Source: Paenibacillus methanolicus
Lineage (GTDB): Bacteria > Bacillota > Bacilli > Paenibacillales > Paenibacillaceae
Direction: 5' to 3'
DNA: 64,000 nt
NCBI RefSeq assembly: GCF_008124765.1
Contig: NZ_VNHS01000016.1
Span: 47,399 to 111,398, forward strand
The notes beneath the pieces were generated by a model that was given only the letters and a program-made list of their open reading frames with translations, was not told the origin of the DNA and did no database searches. Every line of letters starts with the position of its first letter. The first letter of the stretch is position 1. Shown piece after piece: positions 52,030 to 60,657 of this stretch. The position numbers were made by a program, and so were the translations under genes.

Positions 52030-53319
52030 TTACTGTTCGCCTTCCCGCTCCAGCCGGATGCCGATCGCGCGCGCGTGCGCTTCCAATCCCTCATGGCGGG
52101 CAAGCGTCATGATTTTCTCGCCGTTCTTGAGCAGCGCGTCCTTGCTATAGTAGATCAAGCTCGATTTCTTCAGAAAATCGTCCACGTTCACCGGCGACGA
52201 GAACCGCGCCGTCCCGTTCGTAGGCAAGATGTGGTTCGGGCCCGCGAAGTAGTCCCCCACCGGCTCCGAGCTGTACGGCCCCAGGAAAATCGCGCCCGCG
52301 TTCTCGATGCGCCCCAGCAGTCCCATCGGCTCGGCGACCATCACTTCCAAATGCTCCGGCGCCATCCGATTGACCGCCGCGAGCGCCTCTTCCATCGTCT
52401 CCGCCAGCAGGATCGCGCCGTTCGCGTCGATGGACTTGCGGGCGATGTCCGCTTTCGGTAGCGTGGCAAGCTGCCGCTCCACTTCCGACGCCACCGCTTC
52501 GCCCAGCTTAGGCGAGGTCGTTACCAGAATAGCGGACGCCATCTCGTCGTGCTCGGCTTGCGAGAGCAGATCTGCCGCAACGTAAGCCGCATCGGCCGTA
52601 TCGTCCGCGAGGACGACGATTTCGCTCGGGCCCGCGATGCTGTCGATGTCCACCGCGCCGAATACGGCCCGCTTCGCCAGCGCCACATAGATGTTGCCCG
52701 GTCCGCAAATTTTATCGACCGGCGCGATCGTATTCGTGCCATAAGCCAGCGCCGCGACCGCCTGCGCGCCGCCGACGCGATAGAGCTCCTTCACGCCGGC
52801 CTCCGCGGCCGCGACGAGGATGTACGGATCGATGCCGGCTCTGCCGCCCGTGGCCGGAGGGGTGACCATGACGATCTCCGGCACGCCCGCCACTTGCGCC
52901 GGGATGACGTTCATGAGCACCGAAGACGGGTACGCCGCCTTGCCGCCGGGCACGTACACGCCGACGCGCTTCAGCGGGCGCAATATTTGGCCGAGCATCG
53001 TCCCATCCGGCTGTACATCGACCCAGGATTGCCGCAGCTGCTTCTCATGGAAAGCGCGGATATTGGCCGCAGCCTCGCGGATCGCCTCCAAGAAAGGCGC
53101 CTCCACCTTGCCATATGCCTGCTCGATCTCTTCCGCCGTCACTCTCAGCCCTGCGGCTTCTAACCGAACACCGTCGAACTTCTCCGTGAACGCCAGCAGC
53201 GCCGCGTCGCCTTCCGTCCGTACGCTCTCCACGATCTGGCGAACCGCCTCGTTCTGTTCCGGCGTCCCGTATTCGACTTCGCGGGTCAACCCGAACTGTT
53301 CTGCGCGCAGCACTCGCAT
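52030..53319 (-). CDS. hisD: Histidinol dehydrogenase
   Basis: A 429-residue zinc enzyme that oxidises histidinol to histidine using two NAD. It has KRVGVYVPGGKAAYPSSVLM, DKICGPGNIYVALAKR, SIAGPSEIVVLADD and the zinc/catalytic stretch MAPEHLEVM. GGGGAG precedes ATG 53319; the longer frame to 53388 is rejected. Confidence 0.96.
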   Translation of the reverse strand: MRVLRAEQFGLTREVEYGTPEQNEAVRQIVESVRTEGDAALLAFTEKFDGVRLEAAGLRVTAEEIEQAYGKVEAPFLEAIREAAANIRAFHEKQLRQSWVDVQPDGTMLGQILRPLKRVGVYVPGGKAAYPSSVLMNVIPAQVAGVPEIVMVTPPATGGRAGIDPYILVAAAEAGVKELYRVGGAQAVAALAYGTNTIAPVDKICGPGNIYVALAKRAVFGAVDIDSIAGPSEIVVLADDTADAAYVAADLLSQAEHDEMASAILVTTSPKLGEAVASEVERQLATLPKADIARKSIDANGAILLAETMEEALAAVNRMAPEHLEVMVAEPMGLLGRIENAGAIFLGPYSSEPVGDYFAGPNHILPTNGTARFSSPVNVDDFLKKSSLIYYSKDALLKNGEKIMTLARHEGLEAHARAIGIRLEREGEQ

Positions 53320-53482
53320 GCGCTTCTCCCCTTCCAGCTCCCAACCATGCCGGGAGTATAGTGAAAGGCAGGGTGTCATCCCGCCCAAGAATCTATTATC
53401 TCGTATTCCATTATAGCTTAAGATGCGGCAGCCAACTGCTACAGTTGTATAGTTGCCGTGTCTCCGCGGTCATTTAATCAGC

Positions 53483-54142
53483 TTACACGCCGGCCGCGCT
53501 GCTAATTACCGTCTGCAGCCGGTCGCACAAACCTTGTATGGCCTCGTTCTTCATCCGATAGCTGACGCGGTTGGCAATGAGGCGACTCGTGATGCCGAAA
53601 ATCTGCTCCATCTCCACCAATCCGTTCTCCCGCAGCGTCTGACCCGTTTCAACCATATCGACGATCCGGTCGGCAAGCCCGATCAGCGGCGCAAGCTCGA
53701 TCGATCCGTTCAGCTTAATGACCTCGACCTGCTGGCCTTGCTCCCGGAAATATTGCGATGCGACATTCGGATATTTCGTCGCGACGCGAGGCTGAATCGT
53801 CGGCTTCCAGTTTGGAAGACCGATCACCGACATGCGGCATTTGGCGATCCCAAGATCCAACAGCTCGTAGACATCCTTGTTCTCTTCCATGAGCACGTCT
53901 TTGCCGACGATGCCGATGTCCGCAACGCCATACTCGACGAAGGTCGGCACGTCCACGGGCTTGACCATAATAAAGGACATGCCCGCTTCCGGTACCTCGA
54001 TGACGAGCTTGCGCGTCTCCTCGAGATCAGGAATCGATAGCCCCGCTTCTTGGAACAGCCTGATAACTTGCTTATAGATACGGCCTTTCGGCATGGCGAC
54101 CATGAGAAGATCGCTACCGGTTTGGTCATTCGTCTGGCTCAT
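53483..54142 (-). CDS. hisG: ATP phosphoribosyltransferase, short form
   Basis: A 219-residue catalytic subunit for the first committed step, joining ATP and PRPP. It lacks the C-terminal ACT-like domain of the long form, which explains the need for HisZ. Motifs are LLMVAMPKGRIYKQV, FVEYGVADIGIVGKDVL and the PRPP region RIVDMVETGQTLRENGLVE. Its start overlaps the hisZ stop by four bases. Confidence 0.95.
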   Translation of the reverse strand: MSQTNDQTGSDLLMVAMPKGRIYKQVIRLFQEAGLSIPDLEETRKLVIEVPEAGMSFIMVKPVDVPTFVEYGVADIGIVGKDVLMEENKDVYELLDLGIAKCRMSVIGLPNWKPTIQPRVATKYPNVASQYFREQGQQVEVIKLNGSIELAPLIGLADRIVDMVETGQTLRENGLVEMEQIFGITSRLIANRVSYRMKNEAIQGLCDRLQTVISSAAGV

Positions 54143-55347
54143 CGCGCCACGCCTCCTCCGACATAAGACTTGAATATGTTGAATACCGCGCCCTGCAGGG
54201 CATATCGATCAAGCGACGCGTGCAGGTCAGCCGCCCGATCCGCCGTCATTTTCTCCGTCACCACGATCGCTCCCTGCTCGCGAAGACGCAGCGCTTCCGC
54301 AATCGCCTCGTCCCGGCCCCCGCCATCGTATCCGATGAGCACCCGATCGGCCTCCGCTTCGTCGCGATCGCCGATGAGCTCCAGAATACGAGTCGTCTTC
54401 AGCGCGAAGCCGGTAGCCGGCGCCGAACGGCCGAATTGCGTTAGTAGATTGTCGTATCGGCCGCCGCTGACAACCGGGAAGCCTAGGTCCGCCGCATAGC
54501 CTTCGAACGTCATGCCCGTGTAATAGGAGAAATCGCCGATCATCGTCAGATCAATCAGCACATAGTCGCTGACGCCATACGCCTTGAGCGCATCCCACAT
54601 CTCGCACAGATGAGAGATGGATGCCTGCGCCGTCGTATTCGCGCTCACGACGCGCGCCTGATCGCAGATCTCCTGCCCGCCGCGCAGGCGAAGGATCCCT
54701 TCAAGCACGCGCTGGACAGGCTCTGAGAGCTGCAGCGACTTGACCTTTTCACGATAGCCGACGTAATCGCGGCCGAGCAGGCAGGCCTTCAGTTCCTCCT
54801 GCTCCTCTAACCGACCCTGGAGCGTCTCCTCGAACAAGCCGTTCAAGAACCCGACATGGCCGATCGCGATCTTGAACCGGTCTACCCCGGCCGCGCGCAG
54901 CGATGCGATCGCCAGCGCCACGACCTCGGCGTCCGCCTCCGGCGAAGGATCGCCGACCAACTCTACGCCGGTCTGATAGAATTCCGCCTCGCGGCCGGAC
55001 TCTTCTTCGATCGAACGAAAGACGTTCGCATGATAAGACAAGCGCAGCGGGAATGCCGCGTCCTTCAGCAGCGATGCCACGACGCGCGCGATCGGCGCCG
55101 TCATATCCGAACGCAGCACCAATGTCGTTCCCCGCTTATTCAACAGCTTGAACAGTTTCTCGTCGGACGTTGCGCTCGCAACCCCGACCGTATCGTAATA
55201 TTCCATCGTAGGCGTCATTATTTGTTCATAGCCCCACGAAGCCATGCAGGCAAGGGCTTGATGTTCGATCTGGCGCAGACGCGCGACCGCATGCGGCAAA
55301 TAATCTTTCACGCCGATCGGCTTCTCGAACACTTTCGGTTTCGCCAT
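54139..55347 (-). CDS. hisZ: ATP phosphoribosyltransferase regulatory subunit HisZ
   Basis: A 402-residue HisRS-like protein without tRNA synthetase activity, needed by short HisG. Class II synthetase-like motifs are seen: WGYEQIMTPTMEYYD, LRSDMTAPIARVVAS, and FSYYTGMTFEGYAADLGFP with SGGRYDNLL. It is the first gene of the his operon. Confidence 0.93.
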   Translation of the reverse strand: MAKPKVFEKPIGVKDYLPHAVARLRQIEHQALACMASWGYEQIMTPTMEYYDTVGVASATSDEKLFKLLNKRGTTLVLRSDMTAPIARVVASLLKDAAFPLRLSYHANVFRSIEEESGREAEFYQTGVELVGDPSPEADAEVVALAIASLRAAGVDRFKIAIGHVGFLNGLFEETLQGRLEEQEELKACLLGRDYVGYREKVKSLQLSEPVQRVLEGILRLRGGQEICDQARVVSANTTAQASISHLCEMWDALKAYGVSDYVLIDLTMIGDFSYYTGMTFEGYAADLGFPVVSGGRYDNLLTQFGRSAPATGFALKTTRILELIGDRDEAEADRVLIGYDGGGRDEAIAEALRLREQGAIVVTEKMTADRAADLHASLDRYALQGAVFNIFKSYVGGGVAR

Positions 55348-55685
55348 TTCTCTATCACCATCACTTTAACGAGTTAATGTACTACCATGTTACCATGATA
55401 CCAAAATAAAGGATTAGTCGATATCGTATCATGCCTCACATCATTCGTCAAGATTACCCAGCAGCGCGGTCGCCTACAGCTAGCCTCATTCGAAACCGCT
55501 CTCGGCGTCACTCCCGCTGCCGCTTTCCCTCCCTACAGCCGCTTCAATCTCCACACGCACCAGGCCTTACAAACCGCTCCTCGAGGGACGCATCGTCGTT
55601 CGCCGAGATCCCTACGGCTTCATAAGGTCATGGGCATTCCCCTTGCGCTGCCGTTCCTCAGCCTGCCGCGGTTTCCCTCGCAAAA
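55348..55685. other. his operon upstream gap
   Basis: 338 bp without a gene. It holds the his promoter (55423-55451) and, between promoter and hisZ, two near-direct copies of ATGGTA with a CATGTTACCATG inverted element (55385-55397 region) that could be an operator. Nothing recognisable lies between 55452 and 55685. No T-box structure is seen. Confidence 0.4.
55423..55451 (-). promoter_or_regulatory. SigA promoter of his operon
   Basis: Minus strand: -35 TTGACG (55451-55446), 17-bp spacer, -10 TACGAT (55428-55423). Confidence 0.7.
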
Positions 55686-55722
55686 CAAAAAAGCGAACGG
55701 GGCCTCAAGCCCTGTTCGCTTC
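55686..55722 (-). terminator. Terminator overlapping acyltransferase stop codon
   Basis: Stem agcgaacgggg/ccctgttcgct with six U residues on the minus strand. The loop contains the TGA stop of the acyltransferase 3 gene, so the last codons form one arm. Confidence 0.8.
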
Positions 55723-56949
55723 CGGATTGGACGCCTCGATTCTGCCGCGGTTCCGTTCAGCCAGAGTCGGCTCCGCTTGGATCGACGCCGGCGACGGATA
55801 ACGTCTGCCGACCAATTTCTTCGGCACTTTGCCAAGCATGACGGACGCTCCGGGTATGAATCGATATGCTAGCAAGAGGACTACAACGGATCCCATTAAT
55901 GCGAAAATGAACCCGCCCGCAATCCACGCATGATAGATCCCCGTTAACGGAATACCGGGAGACAGCTTGCGGTATAGCAGCAGCATGCCCGGGTGGATCA
56001 AATAAATCCCGAACGACAGCGTGCCGATCAGCTCAAGCGTTTGATACGTCCGGCCGTTCCATCCTTTTCGCGCCCAACCGTAAATCATCTGCAGGAGGAC
56101 TAACACGCTCGTAAAGGTGAACACGTTGTATCCCGCCTCGTACCATAACGGGTGCATCGCTTTGTTGTTAATCCGCGTAATGTGCCACACCGCGATGTAG
56201 GTCAGCGCGGATGTCGTCCATACCGTCCAGAGCAGCGCCGTCCCGATCCGGAATCCCGTCTTCCGCCATCCTTCGCGCAGGTCGACCCAGGCCTTGAAGC
56301 GCGGATAATACATCCCCGCGAACGCCCCCAGCATAAAAGGCGCGAAATACGTAAACGCGAACGTCCCTTTGTTCGGCAGATGCAGCTCCAACCGATGGAG
56401 GCCGAAGAAGAACCATTGAATCGCGAAGCCTATCGCAAGCAGCCCAATACCGATACGCGGCCACCTTCGCGCACAGTAATAGAAGAGCGGGAACATCACG
56501 TACAGCTGGATCGCGACCAAAATATAATACAAATGCGGATACGCCGTCCCGTCGCGCAAATTCGCGCCGAATCTGCCGGCATATTGCGCTAGCAAGGCTA
56601 GGTCGAACGTCCAGCCGGACGCGATCGCATACTTGGCCAGTTGGTAGAGAGCCGAGAAAACTACGTACGGGATAATCAGCTGGGGCAGTTTGCGGAAATA
56701 AAACGCGCCCCAATCGCCGGCTCGCATCTTCTTCTCAGGCCCGTAATGGTAAAACAGCGTGAACCCCGTCAGGAAGACGAAAGCCGGCACGCAGAATAAG
56801 GCCAGCGTATTGATGATGTTATAAACCACGAACGAATCATGCTTGACGAGCTTGAGGGTTGAGGCGGATGTGGCATGAACGGCGAGCACCCCAAGAATGG
56901 CGATGGCGCGCAGCACGTTCAGCTCGTTCACGTTCTCGTTTCTGGACAT
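55705..56949 (-). CDS. Acyltransferase 3 family membrane protein
   Basis: A 414-residue integral membrane protein with about ten helices. The family start VLRAIAILGVLAVHATSAS contains the catalytic-type His, and RAGDWGAFYFRKLPQLIIPY is the usual Arg-rich loop. Such enzymes transfer acyl groups to surface polysaccharides or lipids. GGGAGGAAACCCG precedes ATG 56949; the frame extends further but without support. It lies between the his operon and the yvoF-like acetyltransferase gene and is bounded downstream by a terminator. Substrate unknown. Confidence 0.82.
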   Translation of the reverse strand: MSRNENVNELNVLRAIAILGVLAVHATSASTLKLVKHDSFVVYNIINTLALFCVPAFVFLTGFTLFYHYGPEKKMRAGDWGAFYFRKLPQLIIPYVVFSALYQLAKYAIASGWTFDLALLAQYAGRFGANLRDGTAYPHLYYILVAIQLYVMFPLFYYCARRWPRIGIGLLAIGFAIQWFFFGLHRLELHLPNKGTFAFTYFAPFMLGAFAGMYYPRFKAWVDLREGWRKTGFRIGTALLWTVWTTSALTYIAVWHITRINNKAMHPLWYEAGYNVFTFTSVLVLLQMIYGWARKGWNGRTYQTLELIGTLSFGIYLIHPGMLLLYRKLSPGIPLTGIYHAWIAGGFIFALMGSVVVLLLAYRFIPGASVMLGKVPKKLVGRRYPSPASIQAEPTLAERNRGRIEASNPEANRA

Positions 56950-57097
56950 CGGGTTTCCTCCCAACTCTGGGGCCGCAGGCGCGAAGACCGCGGTACAGCT
57001 GGTCAAACCGGGAAATAATCGTGCTTCCCTAATTTGTCCCCGCTGCATCTCCTTTATGTCCTTTACCCGAAACGCGCCGCCTTTCACCAGGGCCGCT

Positions 57098-57589
57098 CTA
57101 CTTCTCGCCCATTTTGCGAATGACTTGAATGGGATTGCCGCCGACGAAATCGCCCGGTGCCACATCCTTATTCACGACGGACCCTACCGATACGACGGCG
57201 CCGTCCCCGATCGTCACGCCCGGGAGGATCGTTGTGTTCGCGCCGATCATGACCCCCGAGCCGATGTGCACGTCGCCGAGCCGATACTCCCTAATCAAGT
57301 ACTCGTGCGTCAAAATCGTCGTATTGTACCCGATAATCGAATTGTCGCCGATGCGGATGCGTTCGGGGAAGAAGACGTCGACCATGACCATGAGCGCGAA
57401 CGCCGTATGCTGCCCCACCTTCATCCCGAGCACGTGCCGATAAATCCAATTTTTCACGGGCAACGAGGGGCAGTACCGGGAAATTTGGATGAAAATAAAG
57501 TTCCGTACCGCCTTCACCCGGCTTACCGTCCGATACACCTGCCATAGCGCGTTAGGGCCCTGAACCGGATAGCGCTCGACGTTACGCAA
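57098..57589 (-). CDS. YvoF-like acetyltransferase, left-handed beta-helix
   Basis: A 163-residue hexapeptide-repeat acetyltransferase. Repeats are visible in RIRIGDNSIIGYNTTILTHE and SGVMIGANTTILPGVTIGDG. The start is placed at TTG 57589, nine bases after GGAG and overlapping the end of ppaX. This makes the N-terminus (RNVERYPVQGPNALWQVY) align with the B. subtilis YvoF start; the longer ATG frame to 57637 lies within ppaX. Gene order hprK-lgt-ppaX-yvoF is the Bacillus order. Substrate unknown. Confidence 0.8.
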   Translation of the reverse strand: MRNVERYPVQGPNALWQVYRTVSRVKAVRNFIFIQISRYCPSLPVKNWIYRHVLGMKVGQHTAFALMVMVDVFFPERIRIGDNSIIGYNTTILTHEYLIREYRLGDVHIGSGVMIGANTTILPGVTIGDGAVVSVGSVVNKDVAPGDFVGGNPIQVIRKMGEK

Positions 57590-58253
57590 TCGGCTCTCGC
57601 TCCATTCCGAGCAGCTCGTACAGATCCCGCATATCATGAATAATATGCTTCGCGCCGCTCTCCCGCAGAATCGCCTCGCCTTTCAGCGACCAGGCCACAC
57701 CGACCGGTATGCATCCGGCCGCCTCCGCCGCGATCATGTCGACCGTGCTGTCGCCCAACATGATGGTCGTCTCCGGATCGGCGCCAAGCGCCTTGATCGC
57801 TTTGAGAATCGGCTCCGGATGCGGCTTCGCTTGCTCTACGTCGTCGATCGTCACGATGGCCTCCGGCGTCAAATAATCGTAGATCCCGGTGAAACGCAGC
57901 CCTTTCTCCGTCGTTAACCGGATCTTCGTCGTTACGATCCCTTGTTGCAACCCGAGCTGCTGCAAGCGCGCCATGACCTCCGCAACGTGAGGGAACGGCT
58001 TCACGAACTCGTCGTGTTGGCGTAGATTGAATTCGCGGTATCGGGAGATCAGATGCGACACTTCCTCCAGGTTGGAGAATAGCTGCATCTGATTGACTAG
58101 CGGCTGTCCCATGCTCGGAATGATCTGCTCGCGCCCGAAGCTTGCAGGCACAACATCCTGCAGCGCATGCAGGAACGATTCGATGATCAACTCGTTCGTG
58201 TCGAGAATCGTGCCGTCCAAATCATAAAGTACGGTTTGAATTGCGGATGTCAT
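57582..58253 (-). CDS. ppaX: Pyrophosphatase PpaX, HAD family
   Basis: A 223-residue HAD hydrolase. Motif I is VLYDLDGTILDTNELI, motif II/III region includes GIVTTKIRLTTEKGLR, and motif IV is IMLGDSTVDMIAAEAAG. In B. subtilis PpaX hydrolyses pyrophosphate released when HprK dephosphorylates HPr-Ser-P, and it sits in the same operon with hprK. AAAGGAG precedes the ATG; the gap from lgt is only a few bases. Confidence 0.92.
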   Translation of the reverse strand: MTSAIQTVLYDLDGTILDTNELIIESFLHALQDVVPASFGREQIIPSMGQPLVNQMQLFSNLEEVSHLISRYREFNLRQHDEFVKPFPHVAEVMARLQQLGLQQGIVTTKIRLTTEKGLRFTGIYDYLTPEAIVTIDDVEQAKPHPEPILKAIKALGADPETTIMLGDSTVDMIAAEAAGCIPVGVAWSLKGEAILRESGAKHIIHDMRDLYELLGMEREPIA

Positions 58254-58257
58254 ACGT

Positions 58258-59265
58258 TTATTGCTCCTTTGATTGCGTATCGGCGCTGCCCGTGCCCGGA
58301 GCTTGCGCGGAAGTGCTGCCCGAATTTCCTGCGCTGCCGGCCGGAAGACCGGTTTTGTAATTGATGATCGGGTCGAGATAGCGATCCTTCGCCATGCCGT
58401 TCCGGCGGCGTACGATGATGAGGATCACCGCGGCTACGATCAACAACACCGAGATCAGCTGCGAAATGCGCACGTTGCCGTATGCCGCATCCAGGTAACC
58501 TGGCTCGAAGACGATGTTCATCGGCGACCACAGCCCGTTCATAAGCGATGCCAGCCAGTTGGCCCCTTCGAACGCAAGACTATCGGTACGCAGCCCTTCT
58601 ACGAAGAAGCGGCCAATCGAGTACCAAATGAAATACGAAAGCACTAATTCGCCCGCGCGAAGGAACGACTGACGGCGAAGTACCATCAAGAGGACGAGGC
58701 CAACCAGATTCCAGAGCGACTCGTATAAGAACGTAGGGTGATGGAACACGCCGTTAATGTTCATTTGATTGACGATCCAGTCCGGCAAATGCAGCGTATT
58801 GCGAAGGAAGCTCTCCTCCACGTCGCCGCCATATGCTTCCTGGTTGACGAAGTTGCCCCAACGTCCGATCATTTGGCCCGCGATTAGCGAAGGCGCGCAA
58901 ATATCGGCGATTCGCCAGAAGCTATAACCTTTCATCCGGAAATATATATAGCCGCAAAGGAAGGCCCCGATTAACGCCCCATAAATCGCGATACCGCCGT
59001 TCCATACCGCAAAAATCTGCAGCGGATCGTCCTTATATTCGTCCAGCTTGAACGCCACATAGTATAACCGCGCCCCGATAATGGCCGATGGCACGCCGAA
59101 GAGCAGCAAGTCCATGAAGAAATCCGCCGACAGCCCGAACCGTTTGCCCTCCTGCACGGCCAACAGCAGTCCCACTAGCGCCGCGGTGCCTAAAATAATG
59201 CCGTACCAGTGCACGTCGATCGGCCCTAACGAGAAGGCAATCGAATTTAATTGAAGAGTGAACAT
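58258..59265 (-). CDS. lgt: Prolipoprotein diacylglyceryl transferase
   Basis: A 335-residue membrane enzyme that attaches diacylglycerol to the lipobox Cys of lipoproteins such as the binding proteins in this window. About seven membrane helices and the signature GRWGNFVNQEAYGG (near residue 140) are seen. The C-terminal tail is long and Ser/Gly/Ala-rich. ATG 59265 gives the family N-terminus NSIAFSLGPIDVHWYGI; a TTG at 59286 overlaps the hprK stop and is rejected. Confidence 0.95.
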   Translation of the reverse strand: MFTLQLNSIAFSLGPIDVHWYGIILGTAALVGLLLAVQEGKRFGLSADFFMDLLLFGVPSAIIGARLYYVAFKLDEYKDDPLQIFAVWNGGIAIYGALIGAFLCGYIYFRMKGYSFWRIADICAPSLIAGQMIGRWGNFVNQEAYGGDVEESFLRNTLHLPDWIVNQMNINGVFHHPTFLYESLWNLVGLVLLMVLRRQSFLRAGELVLSYFIWYSIGRFFVEGLRTDSLAFEGANWLASLMNGLWSPMNIVFEPGYLDAAYGNVRISQLISVLLIVAAVILIIVRRRNGMAKDRYLDPIINYKTGLPAGSAGNSGSTSAQAPGTGSADTQSKEQ

Positions 59266-59282
59266 GCTCCCTAGCTCCTTTA

Positions 59283-60221
59283 TCAATCGAAATCGTCCGT
59301 ATCGTCCGCGATCGTCTCCGTCAGCTTATTCGTAAATTGAAGAGCCGCATTGTACCCCATCCGTTTCAGACGGAAATTCATTGCGGCCACCTCGATAATG
59401 ACCGCCAAGTTGCGACCTGGGCGAACCGGGACCGTGACGATTGGTACGTCCGTATCGATAATGCGCGTGGTTTCCTCATCCAATCCAAGCCGGTCATACT
59501 GCTTGTCTGCCTGCCAGTTCTCAAGCCGAATGACGACGCTAATCCGTTTGTTGTTGCGGACCGCGCCCGCGCCGAACAGCGTCATGACGTTGATGATGCC
59601 CAAGCCCCGAATCTCCAGGAGATGTCGGATCAGTTCCGGCGCTGTGCCATGCAGCTGTCCATCGGACGTCTGACGAATTTCCACCGCATCGTCGGCGACG
59701 AGACGGTGGCTCCGCTTCACTAGCTCTAGCGCCGTTTCGCTCTTGCCGATGCCGCTGCCGCCGGTGATCAGCATCCCCACGCCGTACACATCGACGAGTA
59801 CGCCGTGTATCGTTGCCGACGGGGCCAGCTTGCGTTCCAGGAAGTTGGTAATGCGGCTGGAAATAATCGTGGTCGCCACATTACTGCGCAGCACCGGGAT
59901 CTGCTTCTTGTTCGACTCCGTCACGAGTTCGACCGGCACTTCCAAACCGCGCGTCACGATGAAGCATGGCGTCTCGTCATGACAGAGCCGCTCGATCCGA
60001 TCGGTCCGTTCGTCACTGCTGAGCGTCTCCATGAACGCCAGCTCCGTTTTTCCTAGAATCTGCACCCGTTCACTCGGAAAATAGTGAAAATACCCGGCCA
60101 TCTCCAAACCCGGGCGATACAAATCGTCTACCGTAATGCTTCGGCGTAATCCGTCTTCTCCGCTCACAATTTCAAGCTGAAACTGCTGGACAAGATCGGA
60201 CACTTTCACCTTCTTCGCCAT
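59283..60221 (-). CDS. hprK: HPr kinase/phosphorylase
   Basis: A 312-residue bifunctional enzyme that phosphorylates HPr on Ser46 and reverses the reaction, setting CcpA-dependent catabolite repression. The P-loop is LITGGSGIGKSETALELVKR, followed by RLVADDAVEI and the HprK signature GLGIINVMTLFGAGAVRNNK. GAGGAGG precedes ATG 60221. Its target HPr is encoded at 39833-40102. Confidence 0.96.
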   Translation of the reverse strand: MAKKVKVSDLVQQFQLEIVSGEDGLRRSITVDDLYRPGLEMAGYFHYFPSERVQILGKTELAFMETLSSDERTDRIERLCHDETPCFIVTRGLEVPVELVTESNKKQIPVLRSNVATTIISSRITNFLERKLAPSATIHGVLVDVYGVGMLITGGSGIGKSETALELVKRSHRLVADDAVEIRQTSDGQLHGTAPELIRHLLEIRGLGIINVMTLFGAGAVRNNKRISVVIRLENWQADKQYDRLGLDEETTRIIDTDVPIVTVPVRPGRNLAVIIEVAAMNFRLKRMGYNAALQFTNKLTETIADDTDDFD

Positions 60222-60606
60222 TGGTCGGCCTCCTCGCGCAAGTAGCTGCTGCATCCTGCCCACAGTGTTATGTATCGTTTACCAATGTCTTCATCGTAAC
60301 GAAAAAAAGCGTTGAAAGCAACGTTTCCGTTCGCTTCCAGCCCCATGCGTGGTACATCCAAATGCCTGACCAGTAACATAAAATCCTGAACACTATGTTC
60401 ATTTGCCGAACCGCCAAGCTTACTATTCCACCTCACTTAACGGGCCGCGCCGTCACTCCCTTTCACGTCTTCGAAATAGTAGCTGGATTTCGCAGCTTCG
60501 TTATCGTAGTTCACTTCGACCCTTACTTCGCCGCTCGCCTCTCAAGCTCTTTCCGAAAACAGCCGCTCTCCCGGGATATCTGAAGTCAGCCGCTCTCCGA
60601 AATACA
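60222..60606. other. Gap between hprK and msmX-type gene
   Basis: 385 bp with no recognised gene but lying between two minus-strand terminators (60302-60325 and 60607-60636). A 25-codon minus-strand frame at 60514-60437, GTG start behind AAGGG, reads like genuine protein (NYDNEAAKSSYYFEDVKG) and could be a tiny gene or the tail of a decayed one. Confidence 0.35.
60302..60325 (-). terminator. Small terminator upstream of hprK
   Basis: Stem cgttg/caacg with a 4-base loop followed by seven U residues on the minus strand. What transcript it ends is unclear. Confidence 0.5.
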
Positions 60607-60636
60607 AACAGCCACCCTCCGTAGAGGGTGGCTGTT
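60607..60636 (-). terminator. Terminator of MsmX/UgpC-type ATPase gene
   Basis: A perfect 13-bp stem aacagccaccctc/gagggtggctgtt with a 4-base loop and a U-rich run on the minus strand. Confidence 0.8.
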
Positions 60637-60657
60637 CTCTATCCCAAGCCGATCGGC

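Noticed and set aside
55348..55452. T-box leader for the his operon
   Set aside because: The promoter lies about 75-100 bp from hisZ, and neither the T-box sequence nor an antiterminator pair is visible.
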